This document shows positions 55,241 through 64,000 of a stretch of DNA of 64,000 bases, in pieces; within the stretch, counting starts at the first letter, position 1; each line of letters opens with the position of its first letter. A model generated the notes under the pieces. That model was not told where the DNA came from. It did not search any database and was given only the letters and a program-made list of their open reading frames with translations. The translations under genes were made by a program, and so were the position numbers. Origin of the DNA: Eutreptiella sp. 'Long Island Sound 2002'. Lineage: Eukaryota; Euglenozoa; Euglenophyceae; Eutreptiales; Eutreptiaceae. The stretch is from contig OZ038391.1 in assembly GCA_964036045.1 (NCBI GenBank), positions 44,279,621 to 44,343,620 of the forward strand, in the 5' to 3' direction.

Positions 55241-58200
55241 GATGTCCTTGATTAGTGCCCTGTATATTTTGATGAAATCCTGCAGGTTTTTGATGGTGAA
55301 ATCACAAACCCAAAGGAGCAAGTAGAGCAAGAACAGGATGTGGATTGACTCAATGAATAGTTTGAAATCCAGTGTAACACAGAAGGATTGCAGATAGACA
55401 AAGCAGGTATAAACACAAAGATTCAATCACAAATGGATAATACAAAAGATTTTATATGAAAACTGGGCTGACTCTAGCCTCAAAGATAGCATCAAGCACT
55501 TCATGTGCAATTTTTTGGGTGAAATGGTGCCCGTTAGGAATGTGGGGCATAGGTGTCAGGCCAGACACAGAATATGACTTGGGCAAGCAACTGAATTCAG
55601 AAACGGTGAAAAAGTAGAGCCACAATAAGTGGTAGAAACAATTGAGTATAGGGGTCTTGGGGTGGGAGACCACTAGGCTTAACCTCCAAGGCCTAAAGCA
55701 TGAAATGCCTATTTTACTTCGGTATATCCTCCATGAAGGAAGATACCTCTGCTCAGTTGAGTGGTAGGGGTGCACTTCATGGGGGGCTAGGGTTACAACC
55801 CTAGTTACTTTGAGAAAGTGTACTAAAAGCTTCAAAAGACTGATAAAAATACTTAAGCTAGTCTTAGCATCAACAAAAGGGTTTCAAAGGGGGCTTGGCC
55901 TGGATCAAGCCCTCCAAGAAAGACAAGGCAGTGACTTTTTCTTACTCCCCCCTGGAGTACTAGTTACCTAAACTAGTAGGACCAAGGAAAAAGGCTAAAA
56001 TATTCCCAAAATTACCTCAGAAAATGCATTAAACTTACCAAAAACATCCTCATCAGTTCATAGAGGCCTATCACACTGTAGGTACCCTTGAAGAACAGTG
56101 TAATGTACCGTGAATGATGTCCCTTCGATGGGGCATTCCTCAAAAGTTGCCAGCGTGCGACAAAAACGTTTGGAAAAAATCTGGGGGTAGTGGGGTTTGA
56201 ACCCAGGACACCCTTCCTAGAGCACGTATGCTTGCCCACTAGGGTACAGTCGAACGCTCTAATGCGGACGGCTACCGCTGCATAAACAGCAATTTAGTAA
56301 ACGTCCTGACCAACAGCCAGGGCGGAGCAATACTCCCAATGGAGGACACAAATCTCCAGGAGCTGAAAAAAAAAGTAAGTTTGAACCAACAGGGAGTGAT
56401 TCCTGTGGTTTAGCGAAAGGTGTAGCGATTTAAGAAGTCAAATAGCCAAAAATTGACGAAATCACGCGAGAAATCGTCATTTTTACACCAAAACTCAAAG
56501 TCGCAGACAAGCGCAACGGAAGCGGACTTCAAAAACAAGGTTGCGCAAGCGTAAACGGCTTTTGAAAAAGAAGGTATGAGCCGTAGTTTTTAAAGTTGTA
56601 AAGAAAAATTTTGCACAGTTGCATCAAAATTTTTATAAACTGTAGGGAAAAGTATTCAAACTCAACCCACACCGCAGAGCAGGTGGACAACCCACCTCTC
56701 AGGTATGCCAGTGTCATCTCACACGCATGCATTGCGTTCGTGGTGGTTGCTGCGTTAAAACGTTAGGGTTGTCAACGCTGTGTTCGCTTGGGGTTCGGGT
56801 GCTCCTCTTTCCTGCTCTGCACAGGTCAAAACAGGAATGAAAGGTATGCGATGCGAATGGAGCGCGCAGCGCGCACGTAGGGTTAGAATATGCGCTGTGC
56901 TTGCGATGCATGTGCCTAATTGAGGCATTCACACGCTGTGGCGCTTTCCCTGTACCCCAATTCACCCTTGGTCTCTCTTCACAGGTAAGAAAAGAAAGTG
57001 CTTGCTCGTGTTTGTGTTGCCGTAGCGCTAAAGTAGGGTTGCTTAAAACGCTTAGGCTTGTTTTGCGCTGTGCAGTGCGCCACTCTCTCTCCGCTTCCTG
57101 CAGGAAACAAGACAAGGGTAGCATGCATGACACACAGTGCATTAATCGCTTAGGGGGGTTTATAATTCGCCGTAGGTTTGTTTAAGCGCGTAGGGTTGTT
57201 TCGCGCTCGTGTTTTTCTCGGCATTAACATGATGCGTGGTGAGTAAGGTAGGTAAGCCCAGGAGGAGCTCAACTCCTGGTTGAGTCGAGCTGTGATTGGT
57301 TATGTTGGGTTAAATTAGGAGAAAGAGTGGGGAAATTGGGAACCCTGTGCGTATTTGTGCATGCATATGACGCATTAAAGGGTAGGCCACGCGAAGCGCG
57401 CACGGTATAACTCTTGTTTAGGTTACCCTGGGGCTCCACTCTACGTTCTTTAAGAGAACGGGCGGAGTTCCTTAAGCTTGCTTGCTTGTACTGAGGTTCA
57501 GGAACAGCGTATTATAGGGCAGCCTGAGAAGCGTATAACACGTGGAGGCTGTCTTGGTTCCTCAGTCTTGAACCTCAGTTATTGGCCTTTGCTTTACAGG
57601 TGGGTAGGTAAGGGCGATTGGTGCAGTCCCTCATGGCAGCGCTAAAATATGCTGCGCGGACCACAAAAACAAATAACTGCAGCTCAACCAGGAGTGGTGA
57701 GTGCAGTCCGACTTCACCGCCATCCACGCTGTGCACGCACGCTGAGCACTCCCTCCCTCCAAGCCTCGACAGGGAAACGCGTAGTGGCGTCCCTGTTAGG
57801 CCACAGCCGCTTAGTAGCGCTGTGTTCTCTTGCTTTCTCACAGGAGGGTCAGTAGGACCCGAGACTTGTTTGCCTTCAACTCCCAGTAGAGTGTGTAGGT
57901 GTTAGGGTCAGCAAGCCTGGCGGGTGTTGAGCGCAAGTGATGAGTGCTCACCCTGCCTTCAAAGGCTGGTGCTGGCGTTAGTGAGTGTAGTGTAGTGGTG
58001 TCTCCTGTCCCGCGTGCTTTTCCACGTGGGCAGGGGAGTGCGTTAGCTTTTGGCCTTTAGCCAAAATGGGCCTTTTGCATGCCCTTAGCACACTTGGCCA
58101 CCCCTCACCTCTAGTAGGTAGGGCTTTTGCGGTCTTCCACCAAGGATAGGCGCCAACACAGAAATTGGGCGCCATAGGAGTGGTAATAGTACCTGATTAG

Positions 58201-58599
58201 GACCTTCGGTCCGACGTCAGCGAAGCCCGGTCTCCGGGAGCCACGCCGGGGAGAGAAGTGAGACACACACAGACATACGTAGCACACATAGGGGTATGGT
58301 AAACCCTGTAAGGAAGGGTAGAACCCCATGGGTCTGGACCAGTCAGGGGTCCTAACTGTGGGCTCGCTTGTCCCCAAGGAGGGAAGACACACCTTGCCTC
58401 ATAACACCTTGCTTGTCATTCCCCCCTGGTGTAGTAAGCCACCGTTCTTCGTTGGCTCCCCAAGGTCATTACATCAGGGCAGTCCCCATGCAACACATGG
58501 TCAACAGGGCATACACTCGCTGGGTGGCCGCAAACCTGATAAGCGGCCACCTGGTTGTAAGTGCGGCTAGCCCCATCTGCTCAGATTTTCAGACATTCT
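55241..58599. other. Gene-free stretch leading to element C
   Basis: The left part is AT-rich, from about 56,700 more balanced. No protein family recognised. The right part (perhaps from 57,000 or later) may be the outer LTR of element C, but without the partner LTR the border cannot be set. Confidence 0.45.
56183..56252 (-). repeat. tRNA-like segment (possible SINE head)
   Basis: On the minus strand TACCCTAGTGG (A-box-like) is followed some 40 bases later by GGGTTCAAACCC, a B box inside a T-arm-like stem. The acceptor stem does not pair, so this is not an intact tRNA gene; a tRNA-derived SINE or decayed tRNA is likelier. Confidence 0.45.
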
Positions 58600-59087
58600 G
58601 CCCAGATTGGCTACATTTTGGTCATTTTCTTTGCTTCGGCGGAATCGCCGCCTCGCAGCTCAGTCACAGGATATTCCCTATATATTTCTGATATGCCGGA
58701 TTTGATTCCGCGGTCCATTCCCCGTAAATCCGCCGCGTTCCGCTATTTTAGCTGGAATCGCCATTTGCCGCTGACGCGCGCTCGCGGGCCAGATCGGCCA
58801 AACATTTTTACATAATTGGATTATTTAAATCTTTTCAGACAGTTTTGGACACTCAGATGTATTTAGAATAATCCGCATCAATTTTCTTCATAGACTGGGA
58901 TTTTCTGCCGGACCACAATCAGCATGGACCTTGCTTCAGTTGTTGCTGCTCTCGCCTCCGTTGGTGTTCGAGTATCCGGTTCTACCCCCAATAACAACGT
59001 TCAGGGAGACTCCTCGCGTGCCTGCCCCACTGGTCTTGCCGGCCCCGAGCCCTCCGGCACCCTCAACGACCCAGGGCAGCACTTTCA
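58600..59087 (+). repeat. 5' LTR of element C (inner part; outer border unknown)
   Basis: Ends TTTCA directly before the PBS. A TATA-like CCTATATATTTC lies near 58,677-58,690. The gag ATG (58,924) is inside it. The 3' LTR is outside the window. Confidence 0.65.
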
Positions 59088-61959
59088 TGGTAGCAGAGGC
59101 TACCTGAATGTTGTTCCTTTGGTGTTCCAACCACAGCTAGCTCCCCAGTACGGCCCCGTAGACCCCGTCACCTCCGGAGACGTAACGATTACGCTGCCGT
59201 GGTGCTGTGCGAACGAGGCCTTGAGAGGAATGCCTTGCGCAAGCCCAAATTGCCCAAGAAGGGCACAAATCAGCAGCTGTGGAGGCCCAGATTACAATCA
59301 AGATCCCAGTCGAAATTGGCCATCAAGCAGCTGGAATCTCCCAGCCTACGCCGATGGCAACCCTCCGGTGGAGCTTACGGACCTGGCAGGTACTAATACT
59401 CCCTACCAATGTCCACATTTTGAGACCATCGACGCCGACATTGACGACATTGAGATGGGTGGTCCAGGTGAGGTACCTACCTATAATCGACCAGCCTCTT
59501 GGGCACAATGGGACAACCATTTATCTTCAGAAGTGACCCGTAACCTTGAGGCGCTTGAGGCCCTTTGTCTATTAGCCACGTCTAAGCTGATAGGTCAAGA
59601 AAGAATCGCCTCTGATTTTTTATTTGAATACTTTTTCCTTCTTCAGGAAGAAATTAATACCAGGATGTGGTGGCGTTCTCAAGAAGATGAATCTTTTGCC
59701 ATTTTTTTGCAGATCTGGGAGGCAAGCCCCTTCCCGAAGGAGAAGACCAAGGCACCTGTTGCCGGGCCCTCCGCCCCTCATCCCTCTGTTTCCATCCGCG
59801 ACGATCTAGCCGCCGCGGTTGAGGAAGGAATTTTAGAGGCAGCCAGGCAGGCAAGCCTAGAAATTAGGGCTGAAGGAGCTCCCCAAGTGGACTCTTGGCT
59901 GCGAACCACTGAGATTAGCGGTCCGACAGCCTGCTCAGGCCCTTCAGGACACGGTATGTACTGTCCTGCCGACTGCTCTTGCAGATTACAGCGAGATACT
60001 GAGCTCCAATTGCTCAAAGATCAAATGCAACTCATCATTCAGACGCTGGGAATTAAAGATCTTTTCAAGACACACATGCGGTCTGAGGGCGCATCATCGG
60101 TGGAACAAACAACAGAACCGTCGGAGGAGGCGACAGAAATTTTTTCGATTGCTCCTTCGGTGGACTCTAAGACCACCGATGCCAGGATCAGCAGGACTAA
60201 GCTAAAGGAAAGGGTTACAATCTCTCGATCTCAGAGTAGGTCGGCGAGGGCTAGGACTGAGGCTCAGAATGCCAAGCGAACTGCCTCCCGTACTGCCCTT
60301 CCTGCTGTTGATTCCAATGCAATAGCCCAGATGTTGCTCGCCCAGACCCTCGCCGGAGCTGGTGTGGCTAATGATGCCGCCAAGGTGTCTGCCATTACGG
60401 CCGGTGTTGGGCTGGATTCACTTCTAAATCCTACTTCATTGCGACTTCGTCAGGTTGCCAAGCAACCGAAGTATAATGGAAACCCCAGACGTTGGCCTCA
60501 GTTCCAACGGGAATTTAAACTGTGGGTTAAGACTCAAAAACTCCAAGATGATCAGTTCCTGATGGCCCTCTTCGACTGCCTTGAGGGAGCGCCGGCCAAC
60601 ACTTGGCTCAGGACCTGGAGTGATCGTGAGGATTCAAGTTCCCCCCTTACCTTTGATGAGGTGTGGGAACAGTTGGAGGTACGTGGATCCCGGCTGCCAG
60701 AGGACCATTACCACCAGATGTTGAAGAATTTTCCTTCGTTCTCGCGATTAATCTTGCACGAAGTGCAAGACAAGAGACAGCGCTTCTGGAATCTAGTGGA
60801 AGAGTCTGAACATTCAGGCGAAAAATTTTCTAGTGCCGAGCTGAAAAATTCCATTTTTGACAAGATCCCCTCAGAAACCGCCGCCACCCTTCGGAATAAA
60901 CAATCCGAAGAAAAGGTTAAGACCTGGTGGGCGGAGGTCGATGGCTTCGATGCCTCGGCCAACAGGTTCACCGTCAGGGAAGCACTTCAAAAGTGTTCCC
61001 CCACGTCGTTTACCAAGGTGAAATTCACTGAAAACACGTGGAAAATCAAATTTAATGAACACGAGGATCGGGACTTGTTTGTCCAAGTCCTCAACAGGGG
61101 AGTAAGTTTCCATGGCCGTCGCCTGAAGGCCAAGAACTGGGTGTTTTCGTTCACCCCGCAGGAACTGTGGGAAGAGGTTGAGCGGCTTGCTGGCGCCGCT
61201 AATCAAAATTTCCATGAGGGTCTTGGGGGAAACAAGAATACCCAGCAAAACACCCAAAATGGGGCCCAAAAGGGCAACAAAAAGGTGAATGACACCCGGA
61301 ATGTTCAGGATCATTGTAGCATCTGCCTTCTTTTAGGTTCTACGAACCGAGCTAAGACGCATTCTACTGGTAATCACCGATGGTCTGCTTACGATCACAA
61401 GGTGATTGGTGAAAATGTCAGTAATTCGCAGAATTCAGACAGGAATGACAGACAGGTGCATGGTGCAAAGGGGGGAAAGGGTAATCCGACCCCCTCCGGT
61501 GGAAAAAAAAATACTGGAGGCCCTGGCGGGTCCCAAGGCAAAGGAAATCGGACTCCATCCGGCTCCGGTGGGCAGCCAAACGGCCAGACAAGTCCCAATG
61601 GCAACGCCGGAGGCGGAAATCGAAATCCAGGCCAAACCCCTCAATCCGGTACAAACAAAGGAAATGCTCCAGGATCACAGGGTAAGGGTAAGGGAAATCC
61701 TTCAGGAACCCCTTTCTCTGGTAAGGGCAGAGGGCGTGGCGACGGTGGTGGTCCATCATCCGGCGGCCGTGGCCGTGGACGTGGAAAGGGCAACCATCGT
61801 GTGGATCAGGTCTCAGGTGCAGATCAGGTGTCCGATGCGGATCGAGATTATGTCGAAAATGCCCTGAATCCAGCAGATGATCCGTTCCAAGATCAGTGGA
61901 TCGACGAATCAGGCTGTGTTCACAATGTTAATGCAGCCGCTGGAGGTCAGAACGCCTAG
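58924..61959 (+). CDS. Element C gag
   Basis: 1,011 codons, uninterrupted, ending at UAG 61,957-61,959. The ATG lies in the LTR; 54 codons are LTR-encoded, then HFHGSRG across the PBS. Around residues 340-380: MYCPADCSC followed by a coiled coil (LQRDTELQLLKDQMQLI), the counterpart of CHCEH in A and CGCPRC in B. The Gag core begins PKYNGNPRRWPQFQREF at about 515 and runs to about 690. CSICLLLG..H..H near 797-830 is a Cys-His knuckle of unusual spacing (C-2-C ... H-4-H). The tail is Gly/Asn/Gln/Pro-rich with RG clusters (GRGRGDGG, GRGRGRGKG), probably nucleic-acid binding. No other start fits better: this is the first ATG of the frame and the PBS-encoded peptide is conserved. Confidence 0.92.
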   Translation: MDLASVVAALASVGVRVSGSTPNNNVQGDSSRACPTGLAGPEPSGTLNDPGQHFHGSRGYLNVVPLVFQPQLAPQYGPVDPVTSGDVTITLPWCCANEALRGMPCASPNCPRRAQISSCGGPDYNQDPSRNWPSSSWNLPAYADGNPPVELTDLAGTNTPYQCPHFETIDADIDDIEMGGPGEVPTYNRPASWAQWDNHLSSEVTRNLEALEALCLLATSKLIGQERIASDFLFEYFFLLQEEINTRMWWRSQEDESFAIFLQIWEASPFPKEKTKAPVAGPSAPHPSVSIRDDLAAAVEEGILEAARQASLEIRAEGAPQVDSWLRTTEISGPTACSGPSGHGMYCPADCSCRLQRDTELQLLKDQMQLIIQTLGIKDLFKTHMRSEGASSVEQTTEPSEEATEIFSIAPSVDSKTTDARISRTKLKERVTISRSQSRSARARTEAQNAKRTASRTALPAVDSNAIAQMLLAQTLAGAGVANDAAKVSAITAGVGLDSLLNPTSLRLRQVAKQPKYNGNPRRWPQFQREFKLWVKTQKLQDDQFLMALFDCLEGAPANTWLRTWSDREDSSSPLTFDEVWEQLEVRGSRLPEDHYHQMLKNFPSFSRLILHEVQDKRQRFWNLVEESEHSGEKFSSAELKNSIFDKIPSETAATLRNKQSEEKVKTWWAEVDGFDASANRFTVREALQKCSPTSFTKVKFTENTWKIKFNEHEDRDLFVQVLNRGVSFHGRRLKAKNWVFSFTPQELWEEVERLAGAANQNFHEGLGGNKNTQQNTQNGAQKGNKKVNDTRNVQDHCSICLLLGSTNRAKTHSTGNHRWSAYDHKVIGENVSNSQNSDRNDRQVHGAKGGKGNPTPSGGKKNTGGPGGSQGKGNRTPSGSGGQPNGQTSPNGNAGGGNRNPGQTPQSGTNKGNAPGSQGKGKGNPSGTPFSGKGRGRGDGGGPSSGGRGRGRGKGNHRVDQVSGADQVSDADRDYVENALNPADDPFQDQWIDESGCVHNVNAAAGGQNA
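59088..59100 (+). promoter_or_regulatory. Primer-binding site of element C
   Basis: TGGTAGCAGAGGC, identical to element B and complementary to the initiator tRNA-Met 3' end. Read in frame by gag as part of FHGSRG. Confidence 0.9.
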
Positions 61960-61994
61960 GGGAGCCACGAAAATCGCCCCTCCCCAGGCGATTT
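61957..61994 (+). promoter_or_regulatory. gag-pol UAG junction with H-type pseudoknot (element C)
   Basis: GCC-UAG-GGG. Stem 1: GGGAG (61,960-61,964) with CUCCC (61,980-61,984), extendable by the G of UAG. Stem 2: AAAUCGCC (61,971-61,978) with GGCGAUUU (61,987-61,994), eight perfect pairs. The strands interleave as S1-S2-S1'-S2', an H-type pseudoknot with loops of 6, 1 and 2 bases. The last loop is tight, so part of stem 1 may open. The pol frame stays open from 61,960. Murine leukaemia virus uses UAG plus a downstream pseudoknot for the same purpose. Confidence 0.72.
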
Positions 61995-63351
61995 CAGGCA
62001 TGATCCCCAGATTCCAGATCGACCATTACTTGCTGTAGGGTCGCTTGTCTCCTCTCCCCTGGATCCGGCAGCGGATCCTTCTGTTGTAGTGGACGAGGTT
62101 GGTGTACAGTCCAAGCACAGGGCTCGTCAGTTTGTCACAAAGCTGTGGGTCTCTGATTGCAAGGGAAATTTCCACCTCGCCACTTGTTTGTGTGACAATG
62201 GATCAGAGGTAAATCTCCAATCCAATTCATTCTTACCCGACGACTGCGTGTTTGAGTCGCCTCATCCTGTTACCCTCGAGGGAGTTTCTGGACATTTTCT
62301 CGCAGGTGGGCAACGCGGTTGTTATATATCAACTCATTTGGTCGCTCAAGACCTTTGGGAAGAGCAAAATGTGGAAGAAGTTGTCCTTAAGGATGACTAC
62401 TTCTATTGTGCTGACATGAAGTATGACGTTTATTTGGGCCATCCTTGGCTTCGCAAGAACAGGGTAGCGCCCGTAGGTCATCGTCGTTGTTTTTTGCTGG
62501 AGTCAGGTCCCTTGGAGCGTCCTGAATTTCGTTTTTTGCACGCAGGGTTTAAAAGTGCAGAAGAATTTTTGAAGCAAAAGGTGACACCAAAATTTGGTGA
62601 AGATGTCACCATTGCAGAGGTGAATGGGAGTGCCGATTACTCCCAAGAGTTAGAATGTCTTCGTAGGGACTCCCAGCCACGACGCCCTTCGCGCTGGCAC
62701 TCTTCATCCTACAGAGTTGTCGACAAATGGCGCGATGCAATTTGTGAATACTTTCATGAACACCATTCCTTTTGGCCACAGTATGATGCCTTTGCTAACC
62801 GTGAGAACAAGCGCTTTGACAAGCACTTTAGCGACGCTTGGACCCATAAATGGGACAAGAAGTTGTGGATTAATCCTCCGTTTCACTTAATCCAGCAGGT
62901 CATCCACAAAATCAAGCAAGATAAAACCCAGGCAATTTTAGTTGTGCCCTTGTGGGACGACAAGCCTTGGTTTCAGGAATTACAAGACATTTGTGTAGAT
63001 TACATCGAACTTCCCAGGAAGATTAAGATGTATGCCAGGGACGACACAGGTCCCCTGCCACAGCGGTCCTGGAGTTCGCTTGCATTCCTGGTGGATGGAA
63101 AGCTTTCTGACTCTAATTCTGCTGATTCTGGTACTGATTCTTGTGTTGGGTCTGAATCTGAGGTTGAGCGTGGTACTGATGATGAATCTATTTTTTCTGA
63201 TTTTTGTCCGTCAGATACCCAAGGTGATTCAACGTCCAATGGATCCGCCTCGTCTCCCTCTTCCCCAATACGATCGACATCGAAAAGAATCTTCAGTGCA
63301 CGGGCGAAGAAAAATCTTAATTCGCGCCGCAAATTCCAGAGTTTTTTATGA
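61960..63351 (+). CDS. Element C pol, part 1: protease and Dam-like region
   Basis: Continuous with gag except for the UAG; a listed start at 62,089 is GTG and probably not used. Numbered from there: protease with CDNGSEVN near 32-40 and YDVYLGHPWL near 112-121. The Dam-like region spans about 202-338: YDAFANRENKRF near 231-242, then DKKLWINPPFHL with the NPPF motif near 260-263, KIKQDKTQAILVVPLWDDKPWF near 271-292, and SLAFLVDGK. This is the best preserved of the three. An acidic Ser/Asp linker follows. The frame ends at TGA 63,349-63,351 beside a run of six T; RT continues in the +1 frame, so one extra base in the run is the simplest explanation. Confidence 0.88.
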   Translation, partial: GSHENRPSPGDFRHDPQIPDRPLLAVGSLVSSPLDPAADPSVVVDEVGVQSKHRARQFVTKLWVSDCKGNFHLATCLCDNGSEVNLQSNSFLPDDCVFESPHPVTLEGVSGHFLAGGQRGCYISTHLVAQDLWEEQNVEEVVLKDDYFYCADMKYDVYLGHPWLRKNRVAPVGHRRCFLLESGPLERPEFRFLHAGFKSAEEFLKQKVTPKFGEDVTIAEVNGSADYSQELECLRRDSQPRRPSRWHSSSYRVVDKWRDAICEYFHEHHSFWPQYDAFANRENKRFDKHFSDAWTHKWDKKLWINPPFHLIQQVIHKIKQDKTQAILVVPLWDDKPWFQELQDICVDYIELPRKIKMYARDDTGPLPQRSWSSLAFLVDGKLSDSNSADSGTDSCVGSESEVERGTDDESIFSDFCPSDTQGDSTSNGSASSPSSPIRSTSKRIFSARAKKNLNSRRKFQSFL

Positions 63352-64000
63352 AAAACCCCCTGTGGAAGCTTTCATGGATCCTTTCGAGGAGCTGGATCAC
63401 GAAGAGAATCTCTGGGATTTCGACACACGACCCACCTATCTTCAAGAGGCAGTTGATACGGACCTGTTTAGGGACATCCGTAAGAAGATTCTTCCTGCCA
63501 AGGCCGAGGAAGTTGCCAAAGTTTTTTCGACAGTAATTGCTGGTGATCAGGTGGACACTGAGTTGTGTTCCAAGTCAAGAGAAAAGATTTTTGAGGAACG
63601 GAAGGACACAACCCTTTCAGGAAAGTTGATCAAAGACCCCCCTGTCCGTGGACAGTTTGGTGAAGCCTTCATCGAGCTTCGTGAAGGGTACAAGGCAAAA
63701 AAACAGCGCCCTTATGAAAATCATGGACACAAACATGAGATACTCAGAAAAATCATCGAGAGAAATCTCAGGGAATTTGGTTGGCTTGAGGGTTGTATGA
63801 CCAGCGAATGGTGCTGTGCACCCTTCACAGTCCCGAAGCCACCGCCTGCAGACCAGAACACTATTGATGGTTGGCAAATGGTGGTTGATTTTCGCAATCT
63901 GGGCGCAGAAACCAAGGCGGATTCGCACCCCCTGCCCCTCATTGAGGAGGAAATCGCCAAGAGGGCGAGAGGTCGTTTGTTTTCAGTGCTGGATCTCCGT
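63200..64000 (+). CDS. Element C pol, part 2: N-terminal reverse transcriptase (runs off window)
   Basis: Frame shifted by one relative to part 1 and open from before 63,200. It reads YEKPPVEAFMDPFEELD, then an acidic/basic linker, then TSEWCCAPFTVPK, WQMVVDFRNLGAETKADSHPLPLIEEE and FSVLDLR, the first blocks of Ty3/gypsy RT including the first catalytic Asp. The point of frame change lies between about 63,200 and 63,349. Confidence 0.85.
   Translation, partial: MFVRQIPKVIQRPMDPPRLPLPQYDRHRKESSVHGRRKILIRAANSRVFYEKPPVEAFMDPFEELDHEENLWDFDTRPTYLQEAVDTDLFRDIRKKILPAKAEEVAKVFSTVIAGDQVDTELCSKSREKIFEERKDTTLSGKLIKDPPVRGQFGEAFIELREGYKAKKQRPYENHGHKHEILRKIIERNLREFGWLEGCMTSEWCCAPFTVPKPPPADQNTIDGWQMVVDFRNLGAETKADSHPLPLIEEEIAKRARGRLFSVLDLR

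Larger units (their letters stand above)
58600..64000 (+). mobile_element. Element C: Ty3/gypsy-type LTR retrotransposon, 5' part (continues beyond right edge)
   Basis: LTR, PBS, a single intact gag frame, in-frame UAG, protease, Dam-like region and the start of RT. It has the same architecture as A and B but is clearly a different family. Only one reading-frame break is visible (near 63,340), so it is the best preserved of the three in gag and in the first part of pol. Confidence 0.9.

Noticed and set aside
63342-63348. Heptamer T-TTT-TTA in the right phase at the end of element C pol part 1, identical to a classical -1 frameshift site
   Set aside because: A -1 shift would enter a frame that closes at 63,536. 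RT lies in the +1 frame, so a one-base indel in the T run explains it better.

Overview
This is nuclear DNA from a eukaryote. It contains spliceosomal introns with GT..AG borders, LTR retrotransposons, relics of DNA transposons, minisatellites, and very little host coding sequence. I cannot name the species. The intron-split, repeat-rich layout and the retroelement types suggest a microalga or another protist with an expanded genome, but this is inference. The code is standard: TAG, TGA and TAA all act as stops.

Layout. 1-5,404 (minus): the 5' part of a Ty3/gypsy-type element (element A), cut by the left edge, with its presumed LTR running rightwards from 5,319. 7,500-10,470: a GC-rich, then extremely T-poor segment holding a 378-bp tandem repeat. 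10,907-12,017 (plus): an unrecognised two-exon gene. 12,862-13,417 (minus): a relic LTR plus the start of gag (relic D). 13,418-23,768: no gene found, only dispersed and tandem repeats. 23,769-34,150 (minus): an eight-exon host gene for a TTD14-like P-loop protein with a 4.8-kb repeat-filled intron. 36,446-38,081: a pogo-type transposase relic and an array of palindromic repeats. 38,421-42,019: short repeats and two arrays of one GGCGACAGG minisatellite. 42,024-55,120: a complete 13.1-kb LTR retrotransposon (element B) with 344-bp LTRs differing at one base, a PBS, a polypurine tract, a chromodomain integrase and an AGGG target duplication. It sits inside another repeat whose uninterrupted copy is at 17,420-17,620. 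About 58,600-64,000 (plus): a third element (element C), cut by the right edge inside reverse transcriptase.

The most interesting signal is shared by the three retroelements, which are clearly diverged from each other. (1) Each pol carries a region between protease and reverse transcriptase that resembles phage/DIRS-type Dam N6-adenine methyltransferases. (2) In each, gag and pol lie in the same frame, separated by a single UAG followed by a purine. Foldable RNA starts within 0-2 bases of the UAG: an H-type pseudoknot in C, a 10-bp stem with a GAAA-capped inner hairpin in B, and a three-way junction in A. (3) In each, and in relic D, the gag frame opens inside the 5' LTR and is translated through the tRNA primer-binding site, so the PBS also encodes (L/F)(Y/H)GSR. 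Together these suggest one lineage of Ty3/gypsy-like elements with an unusual coding design.

Element B is young by LTR identity yet carries two frameshifts at G runs and three nonsense codons in gag, a 17-bp duplication in integrase, and Asn in place of the second integrase Asp. It was therefore probably moved in trans, or part of the damage is sequence error.
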